DNA of 64,000 nucleotides from Chaetomium olivaceum (Eukaryota; Ascomycota; Sordariomycetes; Sordariales; Chaetomiaceae), in assembly GCA_039881045.1 (NCBI GenBank), contig JAYWVB010000042.1, forward strand, positions 186,001-250,000. Reading direction: 5' to 3'. A program made the position numbers and the translations under genes. Below the pieces are notes generated by a model, which was not told the DNA's origin, made no database searches, and saw nothing but the letters and a program-made list of their open reading frames with translations. Positions within the stretch are counted from its first letter, which is position 1. Every line of letters starts with the position of its first letter. This document shows, in pieces, positions 23,191 through 35,413 of this stretch.

Positions 23191-25661
23191 TGTGTTGGTT
23201 GAGTGGATCGGAACTGGGTGGGTAGAATGGAATTAAAGAGCGGGAAGAAGAAGAATTCGTGTGAAAGAGAATGTTCGGTGGTCGTGCGAGATGGTGAGCA
23301 CAAAGGTTGGAGGCTTTGGGTTGCGTCGCGTAAATTGGAGAGCTGTCAATTCCCTGAACCCTTGGCACTGCCAAATGTTGCCACATCGCCTGAACAAACA
23401 ATCCAGGCCTCGGAAAGGTGAAGTGGCTCGTGCGCTGGCTCAGGGGCTGAAATGGGGCGGATTAAAATGGGGCGGCGGAAGCTGCCACGATGGAAGTCTT
23501 CAGTTTCGTGGCCCAGGTTCTTGGCGAGAATGGAAGTTGCTCTCAGTTTCCACAAATGTAACAACCTGGCTCAAACCTGACACCTGCCTGGGAATTGAAT
23601 TGAAATCATTCACAAACCCCCAGCGCGAGTCTTGGATCAACCTCACTTCCCAATAATAAGGATGCGCAATGTATTCGCATTATTCTAGTTATGCTCTAGT
23701 TTGTCACTTTCCATAAGCAGAGGACAGTAACACTCCTGACACCCGAGACCATGGCTCCGGCAGCCGGAGTTGGGCTCTGTTGGTCGTTTTTGCTCTAGGA
23801 TTCCGCGTTTTCCGTGAGCCAAGGAGCCGGTTCTCTCACAATCATGGGAACATCCATCCCACAGGAACCCAAGAACATCGCCATTTGCAAGGCATCGAGC
23901 GAGTTAGCTTCCCCGCACAGCTCGGATCTCGATGCGCAAAGACCACCATGGTGCAGCAAAGCCCCGCCCTAGACACTGCATAATCGAATGGCCACGGGCG
24001 TCGCTCTAAGACATGCAGCAGTCACAATCGGGCTCGAAACCACTCAACAGCAGTGGGAAAGCAATTTCTTGCGGTATCATCGCCCTACCGAGCAGCGGTG
24101 AAGCTGCCACCGTGGGTAAATCCAGCGATGACCCGGTCAATGTCCCCGCTGCTCGGTTGACTTATGTGGCATCCATACTGTCGGCACACCTGGCTGCTTT
24201 TCACCATCCGACCCGCAGACGCCATCCCATCTCGCTGCGATGAAGGTATGCAGGCGACGTTGAACAGCCGGTGGCGTGGCCGGGTCGTCCCCGTGGCCGG
24301 CCTCCCACGCGGTCCGTCAGAGACCAGGACGATGACACCAGCCTCAAACTACGAATAGCCAGTCCCGTCCATCAAGAAAAGGAAAAATCAAGATCTTTGG
24401 CTCTATCAACTAAAATCCGAGGCCAGGTGGGTTTACTGATCTACAGGTTAAACCCGTCAGAACCCCCCCTCCCCGAACACCTGCATAGGTAGGTAGCCAT
24501 TGGCGGTGCGTGATGCAGCCTGTAACCCCGTCTCAGCAGCCCACTAGCACCAATGGATCCCCAAAAGAGTCATGGCGAGCCGTCCTGCCGAAGTTTGGCA
24601 TAGCTCGGCGGACCTCCATTGCGTGCCGGCTGACCCGTCTTGCAGAAGGACGCAGTTACCCACGCCATCACCGGCGAATCCGAGCCCACATCCGTAGCTG
24701 TTCTTGCCAGCGGCTTCCAGGGCTAAATGAATTCCGAGTCGGAGGAAGCGTCCGTCACTGCATACACTAAAAAGCCTCGACCGCCCGCCCGAGACTCAAG
24801 AAACTTGTCTGCATTAAACCTCCCTCCTTTCTGTCTGTCCATAAATTCGCCACGGTTTTTACACAGTGCAGCTCGTACAAAGATCATCCTGCCGGGACGC
24901 GTACCACGACTATTTCTGTCAGTCAAATCAATTGTCAAAGCAGGCCTTTGTTTGGCCAGCATCGAAACGACAAGCGCTTGATGCTCGATTGGCCAGCGCT
25001 ACTCGGCCTGCCGCGCGCCTGAAATTGTCACCGCGTGGGGCTGACCCCACATTTTAAACTCAACCAAGGTGAGCGGAAACCGTCTCTCATCCACCAGTTC
25101 ACTTTCGCTTGAAGAATTCGAGACCGAAAGCCACGCGATCATACCGCACAGCGGAAGGGTCCAAGACGGTCTGGATTGAGGTCCCGGAGGCTCTGTCTTG
25201 CTAAAATCATGGTTCTGAGACTCCCGGTATGACCCTCGGCCGCCCAGCGGCGGCCATATATGACGAGCAGCGTGCCCCATTGTTCACTTTCATGGGTCTT
25301 TATCCAGGCGCTTCATAAGACCCCCTCGAGGCCTGTCCGCGGTTCTCGCGCTCATTGCCCAAAAGGACAAGCCTAGTGTAAGACCTTTTCTTTCTACCCT
25401 CAGGGATTGCCTGGAGTATCCCGTACGCCCTATTTACTTTTTTTTCTCGTCTGTGTTCGATCACTTTCGCACTCATTTTATTCCCGTTGATCGTTGTTAC
25501 CCAACACTCCTCTTGGCCATCTGAGAGCACGGTGCCGGCATTCCGAGCTCAACGCCGAGCCAACTCCACAGCCGTCGTTGGCTGAGCCACTGTGGTTCTT
25601 TTGCATAAACAGACAGTCGAGGGACTTAAAAGAGGAAGTCATCCACTAAACTTCGCCCGAC
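23191..25661. other. Gene-poor 2.5-kb region
   Basis: It holds the SEC61 gamma promoter (left) and the upstream region of the gene at 25662. Short frames on both strands show no domains or splice structure. No transposon features were seen. Confidence 0.4.
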
Positions 25662-26289
25662 ATGCGCAGACCAAGATTCCGGAGGTCAACCTCTTCACGG
25701 TCCCGGTTCAGCAACCCCGAATACATGATGCCTATCCCTCAAAGCCCGACGCAGATATCACTCCGGGGGAGAGACACGGGCTTCCCGGAGGCCTTCTGTG
25801 GCAGTAAGTTGACAGACTGGACCGATGGCTGAGTAGCAACTAACCACCTCACAGGCCGAAATACATCACTGCCGCACCCCGAAGCGAATCTTAACCCCGA
25901 CGCCTGGCACCGAGGACGACGTGAACCCGGCGCGGGCCCTTCTCAGATACCGGATGTCGTTCATGGCCCAGCAGGAGGCCAACAGCCGAGCATCTACCTT
26001 TGATGACCGAAGGTCCGATTCCCCCGAAGAAGGAGCGCTGTCCGCCTTTGGCCGGCTCGCCATCAACTCGATCCGGGCTGCCGAGATCCCCGGGCTCGAT
26101 GCCTTTCTCCCGTCCAAGGAGGGCGACAGCGTCGAGTCGAGTGATGGCCTGAGCAGCAGGGACCCGGAGTCGCCGGTGCACCGGGGGACGGCGTTCGATT
26201 CTCCCAAGGCCGACCCACGAGACGCGGCGCGGGATCCACGGCGCGGCAGGCGCAGAAGCAGTTTCCTTGACAGACTGAGACACCGGTAG
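25662..26289 (+). CDS. Unidentified basic/Ser-rich protein, apparent frameshift
   Basis: Not recognised. Two exons, 25662..25803 and 25855..26289, flank a textbook 51-base intron (GTAAGT...AACTAACCACCTCACAG). Exon 1 opens with an Arg/Ser-rich stretch (MRRPRFRRSTSSRSRF). Exon 2 carries TPKRILTPTPGTEDDVNPAR, then LLRYRMSFMAQQEANSR, an acidic middle and a basic end RRGRRRSSFLDRLRHR. Exon 2 is coherent and GC3-rich, but the exon 1 ATG frame joins it only if one base is removed at the CCC run 25745-25747; then the total is 191 aa in frame. The break resembles those in seven other genes here. Alternatively translation starts at ATG 25954 or from an unseen exon. No domain or targeting signal is evident. 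Confidence 0.5.
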
Positions 26290-27088
26290 ACGAGCCACAG
26301 CCGCCAGATAAAAGAGACGTGTCGATGGCCTGGCATGTGGGCTTTTCGAGTCGAAAAGCTTGTGCGTATCGACAGGTACGCGCAAGGGGTATTGTTTACA
26401 TTTGCATAGCGGAGAGCGGGCGGTTACGACTTTTATGACTGGTGCTAGATTGCGAGGGTTGGGTAATGGCTTGGTTCTCTTGCGGAGTTAATGGGTAGAA
26501 GAGGAAGACCACACTCATTTGTCATTGGTTTATTAGCCTCACGGCATCACTCACTCCTACAGGATGGGAGTAAAAACACATTGTCAGCAGACTGGATTTT
26601 GTTTTCCAAAGGCTCTTGGGGACAGGATGGGCTTGCAACAACGGCGGGGAGTCAAAATAGGAGACATAAGAAATAAGCAACAAACAAGAAATAAAAAAGA
26701 TCAAAATCGAACACTTGCCCGGTTGTAGTAGACTAGCGTCTGGGAGAACCGGTTGACTCTGTACCGTGGTGACAGTATCATAGCTGCATTCATCCTGGAT
26801 CAAATTATCCCTCTTTCTCTTGTCAACTTGCAACCTCAAATCTTTTGACTGCTAATGCTAGCCACCGTTTCACCCCGAAAGAGTCAAGGCAAGCCAAAAA
26901 ACAAAAAAAATGGAACGGCTAACTTCTTCGACTACAACAACGCAAAAGTCACTGAACTACTTGCTCCAGCCCATAACCCCTGAACTAAACATCAACCTCC
27001 CATCCCCTCCCCGTCCCCGGAAAGTCACATAGCCAGCTCACCATCCTCTTCCCCAACAAAACCCCTCTAGCTCCACTACTCAAAACAC
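26290..27088. other. Convergent 3' flanks
   Basis: No gene seen between the unknown gene (plus) and the hydroxyisourate hydrolase gene (minus). Several A-rich stretches at 26690-26920 could hold poly(A) signals. Confidence 0.4.
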
Positions 27089-27559
27089 TCAACTCCCCCG
27101 ATAAGTGCTATACCCAAACGGCGCCAACAGCAACGGCACATGGTACCGCTCCCCCTCCCGCACCGTAAACGTCACGTCCACCTCCGGATAGAACGTCTGC
27201 TCCGCCCCGCCAAAGTACCCGGCGCTGTCAAACCGCAGCGTCCATTGGCTCGCCCCCGAAATCCCGCCCAGCACGTCACCCAGCGTGCACACGGGTACCT
27301 CGCCCGACGAGGTGGCGGACGAGTAAGGGAGCCACGACTTGATGCGGCCGTCGTCGTCGGTGAGGGATTCGAAGACGCGGTGGAGCGGCGGCGTGGTGGT
27401 GGTGTTATTTGTGCTGTTGGTGGTGGTGGTGCTGGGAGGGTTGGTGGTGGAGATCAGCTCGAGCTTGACGCGCATGTTGCGGGCGGGCTGGCCGGTCGTG
27501 GTGTCGAGCACGTGGCAGGTTATGCGGTCTTTGGTTTCGGTGGTGTCGGCGGTGGCCAT
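27089..27559 (-). CDS. 5-hydroxyisourate hydrolase (transthyretin-like)
   Basis: Second step of uric acid breakdown: hydrolyses 5-hydroxyisourate to OHCU, normally peroxisomal or cytosolic. Intronless, 156 aa. Family landmarks are ITCHVLDTTTGQPA near the N-terminus (catalytic His), WTLRFDSAGYF in the middle, and the C-terminal signature FGYSTYRGS, which carries the YRGS tetrapeptide diagnostic of this enzyme rather than vertebrate transthyretin. An Asn/Thr-rich insertion of about 20 residues (encoded near 27395-27450) expands the loop after the first strands. The ATG at 27559 (MATADTTE) is chosen; the frame stays open upstream to 27784, but that part reads as a Thr/Pro-rich leader with TTTG repeats and follows a TATA box, so it is probably 5' UTR. 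No C-terminal SKL-type peroxisomal signal. Confidence 0.93.
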   Translation of the reverse strand: MATADTTETKDRITCHVLDTTTGQPARNMRVKLELISTTNPPSTTTTNSTNNTTTTPPLHRVFESLTDDDGRIKSWLPYSSATSSGEVPVCTLGDVLGGISGASQWTLRFDSAGYFGGAEQTFYPEVDVTFTVREGERYHVPLLLAPFGYSTYRGS

Positions 27560-29121
27560 TTTTGTGGTGGGAGGTGTTGTTTTGGGTATTGTTTGTTTGT
27601 TTGTTTGTTTCTCGGACCCTTCTCTCGGTTTGCGAGTTTGTGGTGGAGGTGGTGGTGATGGTTCGTGATGATGGGCCTGGTGTTGCGGGGGTGTAAGCGG
27701 GGAGGATTGGGGAGAAGTGGTGGAAGGTATTGTATTTATATACCGCGAGAACAAGGAGTACTGTGCTAAAATAGGTTGACTCACTTACACGGAGGGTTTC
27801 CGTTGTTTTACTTTCCTGTATAAGTTGGCGATCGATCGCTGTCGTATTGTTGCGATGGTGGGGTCGACAAGGTAAGGCCGTGCTGTGCTGGTGAGGGGTA
27901 ACAAGGAGGTGGAACCGACTCCAACTCAGCAAAGCCCATACAGCAAGCAAGGACAATGGACTCCGGGAAACGTCCGGTAAATGCCCGGAGAAGGGGGTTT
28001 TATATAGAGACTTGCAGAGAAACACGTATACTTGGCTTTGGGAACGGCAACATCGGACTCGGGTTATTCTGCTGCCTAGGGTACAACTCGAGATATCACA
28101 CGATCGGCGGAGCTGACGATGGCACTAATTGTTTGGGGGCTGTTGCTGCCCACTTCCGCTCAGCCCCGCGTCCCCAAGGGGAACAACGGGGAGTCCTTAG
28201 ATGTCTGTCGCCGTTAAAGGTTGCTTGAATCCTTGAATCACTGCTGATGTTCTTGATGCGGTTGGCTATCAAAAGAAGTGGTCAAGATGGCAGACTGTAT
28301 CACGAGGATCCAGGTGATTTATTGATATGCCTGAGTGCGGCGTACTGGAAATGCTCTGGTTTATTTCCAAGGTTTCGGACACGAATCTCTCAGCTTTTCC
28401 CAGTTGGAAACAAAACCCCCCTTTGATGTTGCCACCAAAGCCTTGGCCTGGGGTTAGTGGGTGGTCCAGCTGAACAGCCAACCTGTGGACAGAAAAGCCG
28501 AACTCCAACTGTCGTACCTGATCGTGCTGATGTAGATGTCGGCCAAAGCATGACTAGGAACGAGATGAAAGCAATCCGGAGGCTCAAAGAAACTGCATTT
28601 ACTCTATTAACCTTTTCCTTTGCTCGATTTTCTTTATTTGGTTACTTCCTTTCTTCTTTTCTCTCTCTTTTTCTTCTTTTTCATTTTTATTTTTTATTTC
28701 TTCCTTGTTTTCTTTTACCCTTTCCATGTTATTCATATCCTTAATTTCTTGATTCCCTTTCGCGTCCAGGCCAGAGGGTCCAGTGGCAACCACATGCCAG
28801 CGACATACAGAGTAAAGGCCCCGCCCCTGCAGTCGCTTTACCCCACCAACCCCTGTGACGTTGCCCGGAGCCGGGCTCGACCCCACGTACCGACCGTCGG
28901 CGCCCCGGAAGTGACTTTGCATTTCGAACCGGTTCCAAAGGAGCCCAAAACACCACTGACTGCTATCAACGTGTTTAACGACGCGAGGCCACGTACTACC
29001 TCCCTTTTTCTACAACACAAGCGTCTAAGACCACTACTGTGCGCACTTCCACCCTGCAACACCTAAACCAAACCAAACACCCACAACCTGCTGAACCCTT
29101 TATCGAACAACTATACCCAAC
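27560..29121. promoter_or_regulatory. Divergent upstream region, hydroxyisourate hydrolase / GET3
   Basis: No gene supported. A TTTG tetranucleotide repeat lies near 27592-27610 in the leader of the left gene. A long T/C-rich tract on the + strand (about 28600-28760) precedes GET3 and is a typical fungal promoter pyrimidine tract. Confidence 0.45.
27733..27742 (-). promoter_or_regulatory. TATA box of the hydroxyisourate hydrolase gene
   Basis: TATATAAATA on the minus strand, about 175 bases before the ATG at 27559. Its presence argues that the open frame 27560-27784 is not translated. Confidence 0.5.
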
Positions 29122-30215
29122 ATGTCGGCCACGCTCATCAACGTCGACGACGGCGACGCCATGGAGCCGACGCTGCAGTCCATTCTCGACCAGCGGTCAC
29201 TGCGTTGGATCTTCGTCGGCGGGAAGGGCGGCGTGGGCAAGACGACCACATCCTGCTCGCTCGCCATCCAGCTCGCGAAAGTGCGCCGCTCCGTGCTGCT
29301 CATCTCGACCGACCCGGCCCACAACCTCAGCGATGCCTTCAGCCAAAAGTTCGGCAAGGAGGCCCGCCTCATCGACGGCTTTGAGAACCTGAGCGCCATG
29401 GAGATCGACCCCAACGGCAGCATCCAGGACCTGTTGGCGGGGCAAGGCGAGGGCGACTCCGGGGCCGACATGGGCGGCATGGGGGGATGATGCAGGACCT
29501 AGCCTTTGCGGTAAGATGCCGTCCACTTCACCACACAACTTCAAAAAGTGTATACCCGGCTGACCGATAACGGCCCTAACAGATCCCCGGTATCGACGAA
29601 GCCATGTCCTTCGCCGAGGTCCTCAAGCAAGTCAAGTCCCTCTCCTACGAAACCATCATCTTCGACACCGCCCCGACCGGGCACACGCTCCGCTTCCTCC
29701 AATTCCCTTCGGTGCTCGAAAAAGCGCTCGCCAAAGTCTCCCAGCTCTCCAGCCAATACGGCCCGCTCCTCAACGGCTTCCTCGGCAGCAACGGCACGCT
29801 CCCCAACGGGCAGAACCTCAACGAAATGATGGAGAAGCTCGAGACGCTGCGCGCGACCATCTCGGAGGTGAACACGCAGTTCAAGGACGAGCGCCTCACG
29901 ACGTTCGTGTGCGTCTGCATCCCCGAGTTCCTCTCGCTCTACGAGACGGAGCGCATGATCCAGGAGCTGGCCAGCTACGGCATCGACACCCACAGCATCG
30001 TGGTGAACCAGCTGCTGTTCCCCAAGCCTGGCTCGGACTGTGAGCAGTGCACCGCCCGCCGCCGCATGCAGAAGAAGTATCTGGAGCAGATCGAGGAGCT
30101 GTATGATGAGTTTAATGTGGTGAAGATGCCGCTGCTGGTGGAGGAGGTTAGGGGGAAGGAGCGGTTGGAGAGGTTTAGTGAGATGCTGGTTAAGCCGTTT
30201 GTGCCGCCGTCGTAG
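29122..30215 (+). CDS. GET3: GET3 ATPase, tail-anchored protein targeting
   Basis: Cytosolic dimeric ATPase (ArsA family) that receives tail-anchored proteins and delivers them to the Get1/Get2 receptor at the ER. Exons 29122..29510 and 29583..30215 flank a 72-base intron with branch CCTAACAG. Motifs: P-loop GGKGGVGKTT, DPAHN (switch I), DTAPTGHTLR (switch II), zinc-binding CEQC of the dimer interface, and FVPPS end. Expected length is 340 aa. Just before the intron the frame breaks at the G6 run 29481-29486: GGMGG should continue MMQDLAFAIPGIDEAM, but one base is missing, creating a TGA. The conserved text resumes immediately, so I read this as a deletion error in a homopolymer. The ATG at 29122 fits the fungal family; MEPTLQS at 29161 is the alternative. 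Confidence 0.93.
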
Positions 30216-31098
30216 GATGGGCGCTGGGGGAACGATGGGGATGAGAAAAGTGCTCGAGGTTCAGAGACGGTATTTCGGCCTTGATGCGACTGATGAGCAG
30301 TGATGAAGACGGGCCTGGGGCTGTAGATACCCTTTCCTGCGTTGGCAGTAATTTTGGTCGATAGCAGCCGTATATTGAGGTGTCGGGGAGTCAGGCATGT
30401 CATGGACTACGTGGCAAGACAGGGCGGCGTCGTGAAGGCGTGCGGATAGGCGCCATGGATAGAAGAAGCCCCAGCCGTTAGATTCAAACCGAACGTATAA
30501 ACACCATACACGTGTGGTCATAATCGTTCCGTCAAGTAGACTGTGAGATATTCATGGGATTCCATTCCCTCTATGCTAAGCGGAAACATGCTATAGCAAT
30601 AGTAATACAACCAAAAAGCCAGCCAACAAACGGCCGGTGACCGATCCCAACCCATAACACCAATGCAACGCTCGTTTCCTCAGATAATGTGTTTTCTTGC
30701 CGTGGCCCGGAAATACACCCGGAACCCCTCCGCTCAAACCGGGGAAACAAAAAAGCCAACCCTTCCCTCAACGCCAAACCCTGAGGTATACGCCATTAAT
30801 ACCCATCCGTAGATTGGTCCATAAAGTTTTCCTCCTCTAATGCCGAAATGGCAACATCCTCCAGTTGAAAAAAAAAACACACGAAAACGCCGTAATGCCA
30901 ATGACCAGTGACCAGCCATGGTGTATCTCGTATATGAATGTCCCCACGGTGATGAGACAGTGGTGGACCGTCAGGTGAAATCGAGACGTATGTGCTGAGG
31001 GCAACCCGTTTCGGTTGCCGGATATGTGTTATTTACGGGAATGCAGGCCGCGGAAGGAGTGCGCCCAGACGACAATGTTTATGCCAGGGCAGCCCCCT
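30216..31098. other. Convergent 3' flanks of GET3 and MPE1
   Basis: No gene supported. Confidence 0.45.
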
Positions 31099-33213
31099 TC
31101 AGAGCTCCCTATAATCGCTAGGCCGGACGCGGCGCTGACGGTTCTGATGCCGGTGGGGATTGACGGGCTTGCGGAAGTAGGCGTCGTCCTCCTCGACGGC
31201 AGGTTGGTAAGCAAAGTTATTATTGTTGCTATTGTTGTGTTGGTGCCCGAAGTGGTGCTGTCCTTGACCCTGACCTTGCTGGTGCCCGAAGTGCTGCTGC
31301 CCTTGGCCCTGCTGGTATTGTTGCTGTTGCTGGTGCTGTCGTTGTTGCTGTTGATGAGCACCGTTGTTGTAACCACCACCCATACCCATTCCATTCATTC
31401 GTCCGCCACCCATGTTGCCGTTGTTCATGCCCACGCCGCCGGGCCCGCCCCAGTTGCCACCGTTGTACCCGGGGCCACTGGCCATGTTGTTCATGCCGCC
31501 GTAGCCGCCGCCCATCTGGCCTGCCATCATGGGGTTCATCATGGGGTTCATCATGCCCCATCCCCATGTTGGGCATCCCACCCATGGCCCCGTAGTTGCC
31601 GCCCATCATGGGCATGCCGGGGTACATCATGGGCATCCCACCCATTGGCATGCCGTTCATGCCGTTTGCCCCGGCTAGGCCGGGAATAACTGGTACGCCG
31701 TTCATCATTGGCGTCATGTTTTGTTGAACTTGCGCCTTCTGCATGGCCTTTGGTGCTTTAGGGATTCTGGGATTTTCTAAGGCATCCTCTGCGGGGCGCT
31801 TCTGGGAAGTCTGAGCTTGCCCACCGGTAGCGAGCGTGGACGCGGCGCTTTGCGGAGTCGAGGTTGACGACTGTCCTGGTTGATTTGTCGCCGGCGCTGT
31901 GGGAGCAGGCGATGGTGAATGCGACTTGGCCTTTCCGTCAGGCTTGCTATCGGCCTCATCTCTCCCGACGGTTGCAGGCGAGTTTGCATCAGCCGGGGGG
32001 CTGTTGGACCTCTCCTTCTTACCATCCTTCTCGGCAAGAAACACCTTGATCTTCTCCACGGCCTCCTCGTCCGTCTTCAGATCATCGATCAGGACGCCTT
32101 CCGCTTTGCAAGCCGGGCAGACGAAGTCGCTCTCAATGAGAGCATTGGTGATGCAATCATTGCAATACGTCTTCTCACAACACGGAGTCTTCATTGGCTC
32201 TATGAACATTTTCTTGTCGACGGGGCACTCCAAGCCTCGTTCCCGGACGACCTTGTCCTCCTCGGCAGCGGCCTTCTGGGCTGCGGGGTTCGCCTTGGCT
32301 TTGGCCTGGAACTGCTCCCAGGCTGCCTTGTCAGGTTCAGCAATCACGAACTCTCCGTCCGCATTGACCATGATGCCCGACGGCGTCTTTGAATCCTCGC
32401 CATCGGCGTTCTGGCCGAGCGCTGTGGCTTTGTCTACTGTCTTTAGGAACGACCTGGGAATACCGGTGGTTCTCTTGACACGGGGGCGGTTGTCGTATTC
32501 AGGGTTGTCGTTGGTTGGACAAAGTTGGATCCAGTGGCCCTTCTCGCCGCACCGGTAGCATATGTAGCCCTGAGGGGGTTCATGATCGGGGACATTGGCC
32601 GGTTTCTTGGGACCTCCTTTGGCCACATATTGTTGTCTACGTGGTGTTAGCATCAATATTGTTTAAATGGCTGCGGGATCACGGAGACATACGTAGCCAT
32701 TTCTTCCTCGCGAGAACTGAAGTTTTCGGTCTGCGCCTGGAAGACCGCCGCCATCTTCTCTTCCTCTGTCATCGCGCTGCTTAACTGCGCCAGCGTGTTG
32801 GATTGTGTCTTGACAGCTGGCTTGGCGATTTGTTCCCGCCGGGACGAGTTCTTCGCATGTACGGGCATCTTGCCGGAGACATAGCGGGCGGCACCTCCTC
32901 TACCGGCTACCTTGGGAGGCATGCGCCGGGCAATGACCGTAGTGGATCGGGGGATAATGGTGGTATCATCATCGTACACTGGACCGTCGTTAGCATGCCT
33001 AGAATTGCAATGTGTGTGATTATGCCTCGGATACGTACCCTCCTTCATGCCCTCGTCGGCGCAGATGACGAGGTCGAAGTCGGTCCCATCGCCGAGGCCG
33101 CTCCGTAGGATGATTTCACGTTTCAGCTCGAAGACGGAGATGCCTGTCCCGTCGAACTCCACGCGAGTGGGCTCCTTCTGGGATTTGAACTTGAAAAATA
33201 CCGAGGAAGCCAT
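31099..33213 (-). CDS. MPE1: MPE1, cleavage and polyadenylation factor subunit
   Basis: RBBP6-family subunit of the CPF nuclear 3'-processing machine. Exons 33039..33213, 32693..32978 and 31099..32636. Domains in order: DWNN ubiquitin-like domain (MASSVFFKFKSQKEPTRVEF onward), zinc knuckle CYRCGEKGHWIQLCP, RING-like domain (CPVDKKMFIEPMKTPCCEKT then YCNDC and CPAC), a Ser/Ala/Pro-rich linker, and a Met/Gly-rich then Gln/His-rich tail. The start matches the family. The frame breaks in the Met/Gly-rich tail at the CCCC run 31556-31559: MGMG should continue MMNPMMNPMM, found one base out of register and open to 31099 (about 665 aa in total). I infer a one-base insertion error; if real, the protein would lose its 150-residue low-complexity tail. 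Confidence 0.93.
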
Positions 33214-34699
33214 GTTGATTGATGTCGCGTGAGCGCGTTACAGTGACGTTTGTTTTTTTGCGCAAGGGCGTCGAGATCTGCCACAAGACGCAGTTTGCCC
33301 TCGCAACGGGGGCTGTAAGTGTTAAGTGCCTTCGAAGCCTGTTTCGCACAAGGTGAATGGAGAGAAAATGACTTGATGTTTTTTTCTTGTTCTTGTAGAA
33401 TTGCCCACGGCCACGTTTGTGCTCGTCTCTTCTCTTTCTCAACGCCAGAGGTGGATGCAGTCAATTCTGATTGTTCTCAAAGCGAGACAGAAAGCGCTTT
33501 ATGAATGAGAGGTTAAGCAAGAAAAGAAATTGCAATACAAAGACCCCTTGCAAAAACTCTGGCTGCCTATTGAAAACTGGGTGAATGGAGAATCGCAATG
33601 GATCTCCTCCTGAATAGCACCACCACCACGGCCAGCAATTCAGAGCAACACCTGGTTAGTAAAGGCGCGTAGCAATACGAGCCTAAATGCGGTCGACCAA
33701 AAATTCCACGTCGGGGATGGAGAGGATTCTGCGGTGGGCTAGGTTGGGACTTTCGTGTCGACCGTAGTTCCAAGCGACGGTCGTTGGCTTTGTTCTCGGT
33801 CGCAGTGGCGGAAAGCGGAAGCGAAAGTGAGGTATCTACAATCGTCGCTCATAGAAGAAATGCGGGCGGTGGGCCGCTTTCGTGGGCGCGATGTCGAGAT
33901 AGCGCGGCGTGGGATGGGTACCGAGTTTCGTTTTTGGAAGAAGTGGAAAAGGGAAGGGAAGATGACTGACGGCTTGGAAGGCGAGGGCTGCGTGCTGGAG
34001 TTCAAGTGCCCACGCCCACGGCTGGCTGATCTTTTGGTGACTAAGCGGTGCTGGGTTTCTGCCTCTTGGCCTGAGCGAGTGCACGTGCTCATCCTCAGGC
34101 ATTAAACATTCGAGAACCGTAGGGAACCGCCCGGTTGCAGCGGGGCCACCCAAAAAGTGCACGAGCTCCTGCGGACAGTGACCTGATGATCGTCACCGTT
34201 ACGTCCCCCTCCATGGCTCGTTTGGCCACCCATTTCCTCCGGGGCATCTCCCAATCAGACTGATACATAACCTGATTTATCCCACCTTTTTCGACTGCGA
34301 GAGCATCTCGTTTACCAATTCGGGGTATCCCGAGCGAACTTTTCGCCGGAGAGGAACTCTCTTATGCCGACGAGAACATCCTAGCCAAGAGGCTGGAAAC
34401 GACCGAGAAAGTCTTTGCTCGCAGAAAGACGTCTCCAATGTCCAATCCGTAAAGACCATCCGACCGCTAGCCACGCTTTCTGCACGACCGGTTGCTGCAC
34501 GACCCAAGCTACATCGTCTCAATCCCGCCCAATCGAGCCTCGACCTCGTGTCACCCGAGCTCTCGCCTCCCCCGCGTCGGGCCTGGAGATCCAAGCTCCC
34601 CGCCGCTATAAACCGCCATTTCATCACCACTTCGAACATTTCGTGCAACCAATTCAAGTTCAACGCTCATACGTACTTCGAACCCATAAAAAGGACAAC
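33214..34699. promoter_or_regulatory. Divergent upstream region of MPE1 and the UPS/PRELI gene
   Basis: About 1.5 kb. Open frames at 33755-34105 (+) and its antisense lack coding bias. A TATA box precedes the right-hand gene (34607-34612). Confidence 0.45.
34607..34612 (+). promoter_or_regulatory. TATA box of the UPS/PRELI gene
   Basis: TATAAA in a GC-rich context, 88-93 bases before the ATG at 34700. Confidence 0.5.
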
Positions 34700-35413
34700 A
34701 TGGTCCTCACACACACCACCAGCCACACCTATTCGCACCCCTTCCCGACCGTCACCCTCGCCTTCTTTCTCCGGTACTGTTCCCCGCAGCTCAACCCATT
34801 CGCCAGCCATGTTCTCAGCACCGACACCATCTCCTCGCACGTCGACCGGGACACCGGCCGTCTGCACACAACACGCATCCACCTCAAAAAATCCCGCCTA
34901 CCACCCGGTGTCATGAAATTGCTGCCCTCGTCCCTGACGGGCGGCACGACGGACAAGGCATCATACATCCTGGAGACGAGCATCGTGGACATGCGCGAGG
35001 GGTGGATGGCGACCGAGAGCCGGAACCTCAACTTCGTCGGTGTGCTCTCGGTGGTTGAGAGGCAGCTCTATGCCGTGCCCAAAACCAAGCCAGCAGCGGA
35101 CAACACAGACGTCGAGACCAGGGTGGTGTTCCGCTCACGGCTGGGTGAGCGGATCCGGGACCGGCTGGGCCAGGCGCAGGCGCAGGCGGAGGCGGCGGTG
35201 AACGAGGGCAGCGGCGGGTTCTTTGCACGACTGGGCGCGCAGGGCATCCAGCGCAGCATCGAGACGCTTGCGTCGACCAAGACGCAGGACCAGCTTGGCA
35301 AGAGCCGCGAGGGCATGTGCATGATCCTCGAGAGGCTGCGGCAGACCGGCATCATGGGCGTGCTCGAGCTGAGGAAAATGGCGAGCCAGCGCGGGGCGGA
35401 AGCTGCTCGTTGA
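34700..35413 (+). CDS. PRELI/MSF1 (UPS) family mitochondrial lipid-transfer protein
   Basis: UPS proteins pair with Mdm35 in the intermembrane space and carry phosphatidic acid (Ups1) or phosphatidylserine (Ups2/3) between mitochondrial membranes. Intronless, 237 aa. The N-terminus (SHTYSHPFPTVTLAFFLRY, then ASHVLSTDTISSHV and DTGRLHTTRIHLKKS) is the PRELI/MSF1 fold, followed by SYILETSIVDMREGWMATES and the family's NLNF motif. The C-terminus adds a helical Arg/Gln/Ala-rich extension. ATG 34700 is chosen: the frame is open far upstream, but that region is promoter-like and lies after a TATA box. Which of Ups1/2/3 it corresponds to cannot be told from sequence alone. Confidence 0.88.
   Translation: MVLTHTTSHTYSHPFPTVTLAFFLRYCSPQLNPFASHVLSTDTISSHVDRDTGRLHTTRIHLKKSRLPPGVMKLLPSSLTGGTTDKASYILETSIVDMREGWMATESRNLNFVGVLSVVERQLYAVPKTKPAADNTDVETRVVFRSRLGERIRDRLGQAQAQAEAAVNEGSGGFFARLGAQGIQRSIETLASTKTQDQLGKSREGMCMILERLRQTGIMGVLELRKMASQRGAEAAR

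Noticed and set aside
27560..27784. N-terminal extension of hydroxyisourate hydrolase
   Set aside because: Thr/Pro-rich text over TTTG repeats directly after a TATA box; likely untranslated leader.
33755..34105. 116-codon frame upstream of the UPS gene
   Set aside because: No coding bias, no splice signals and no known domain; a second frame overlaps it on the other strand.
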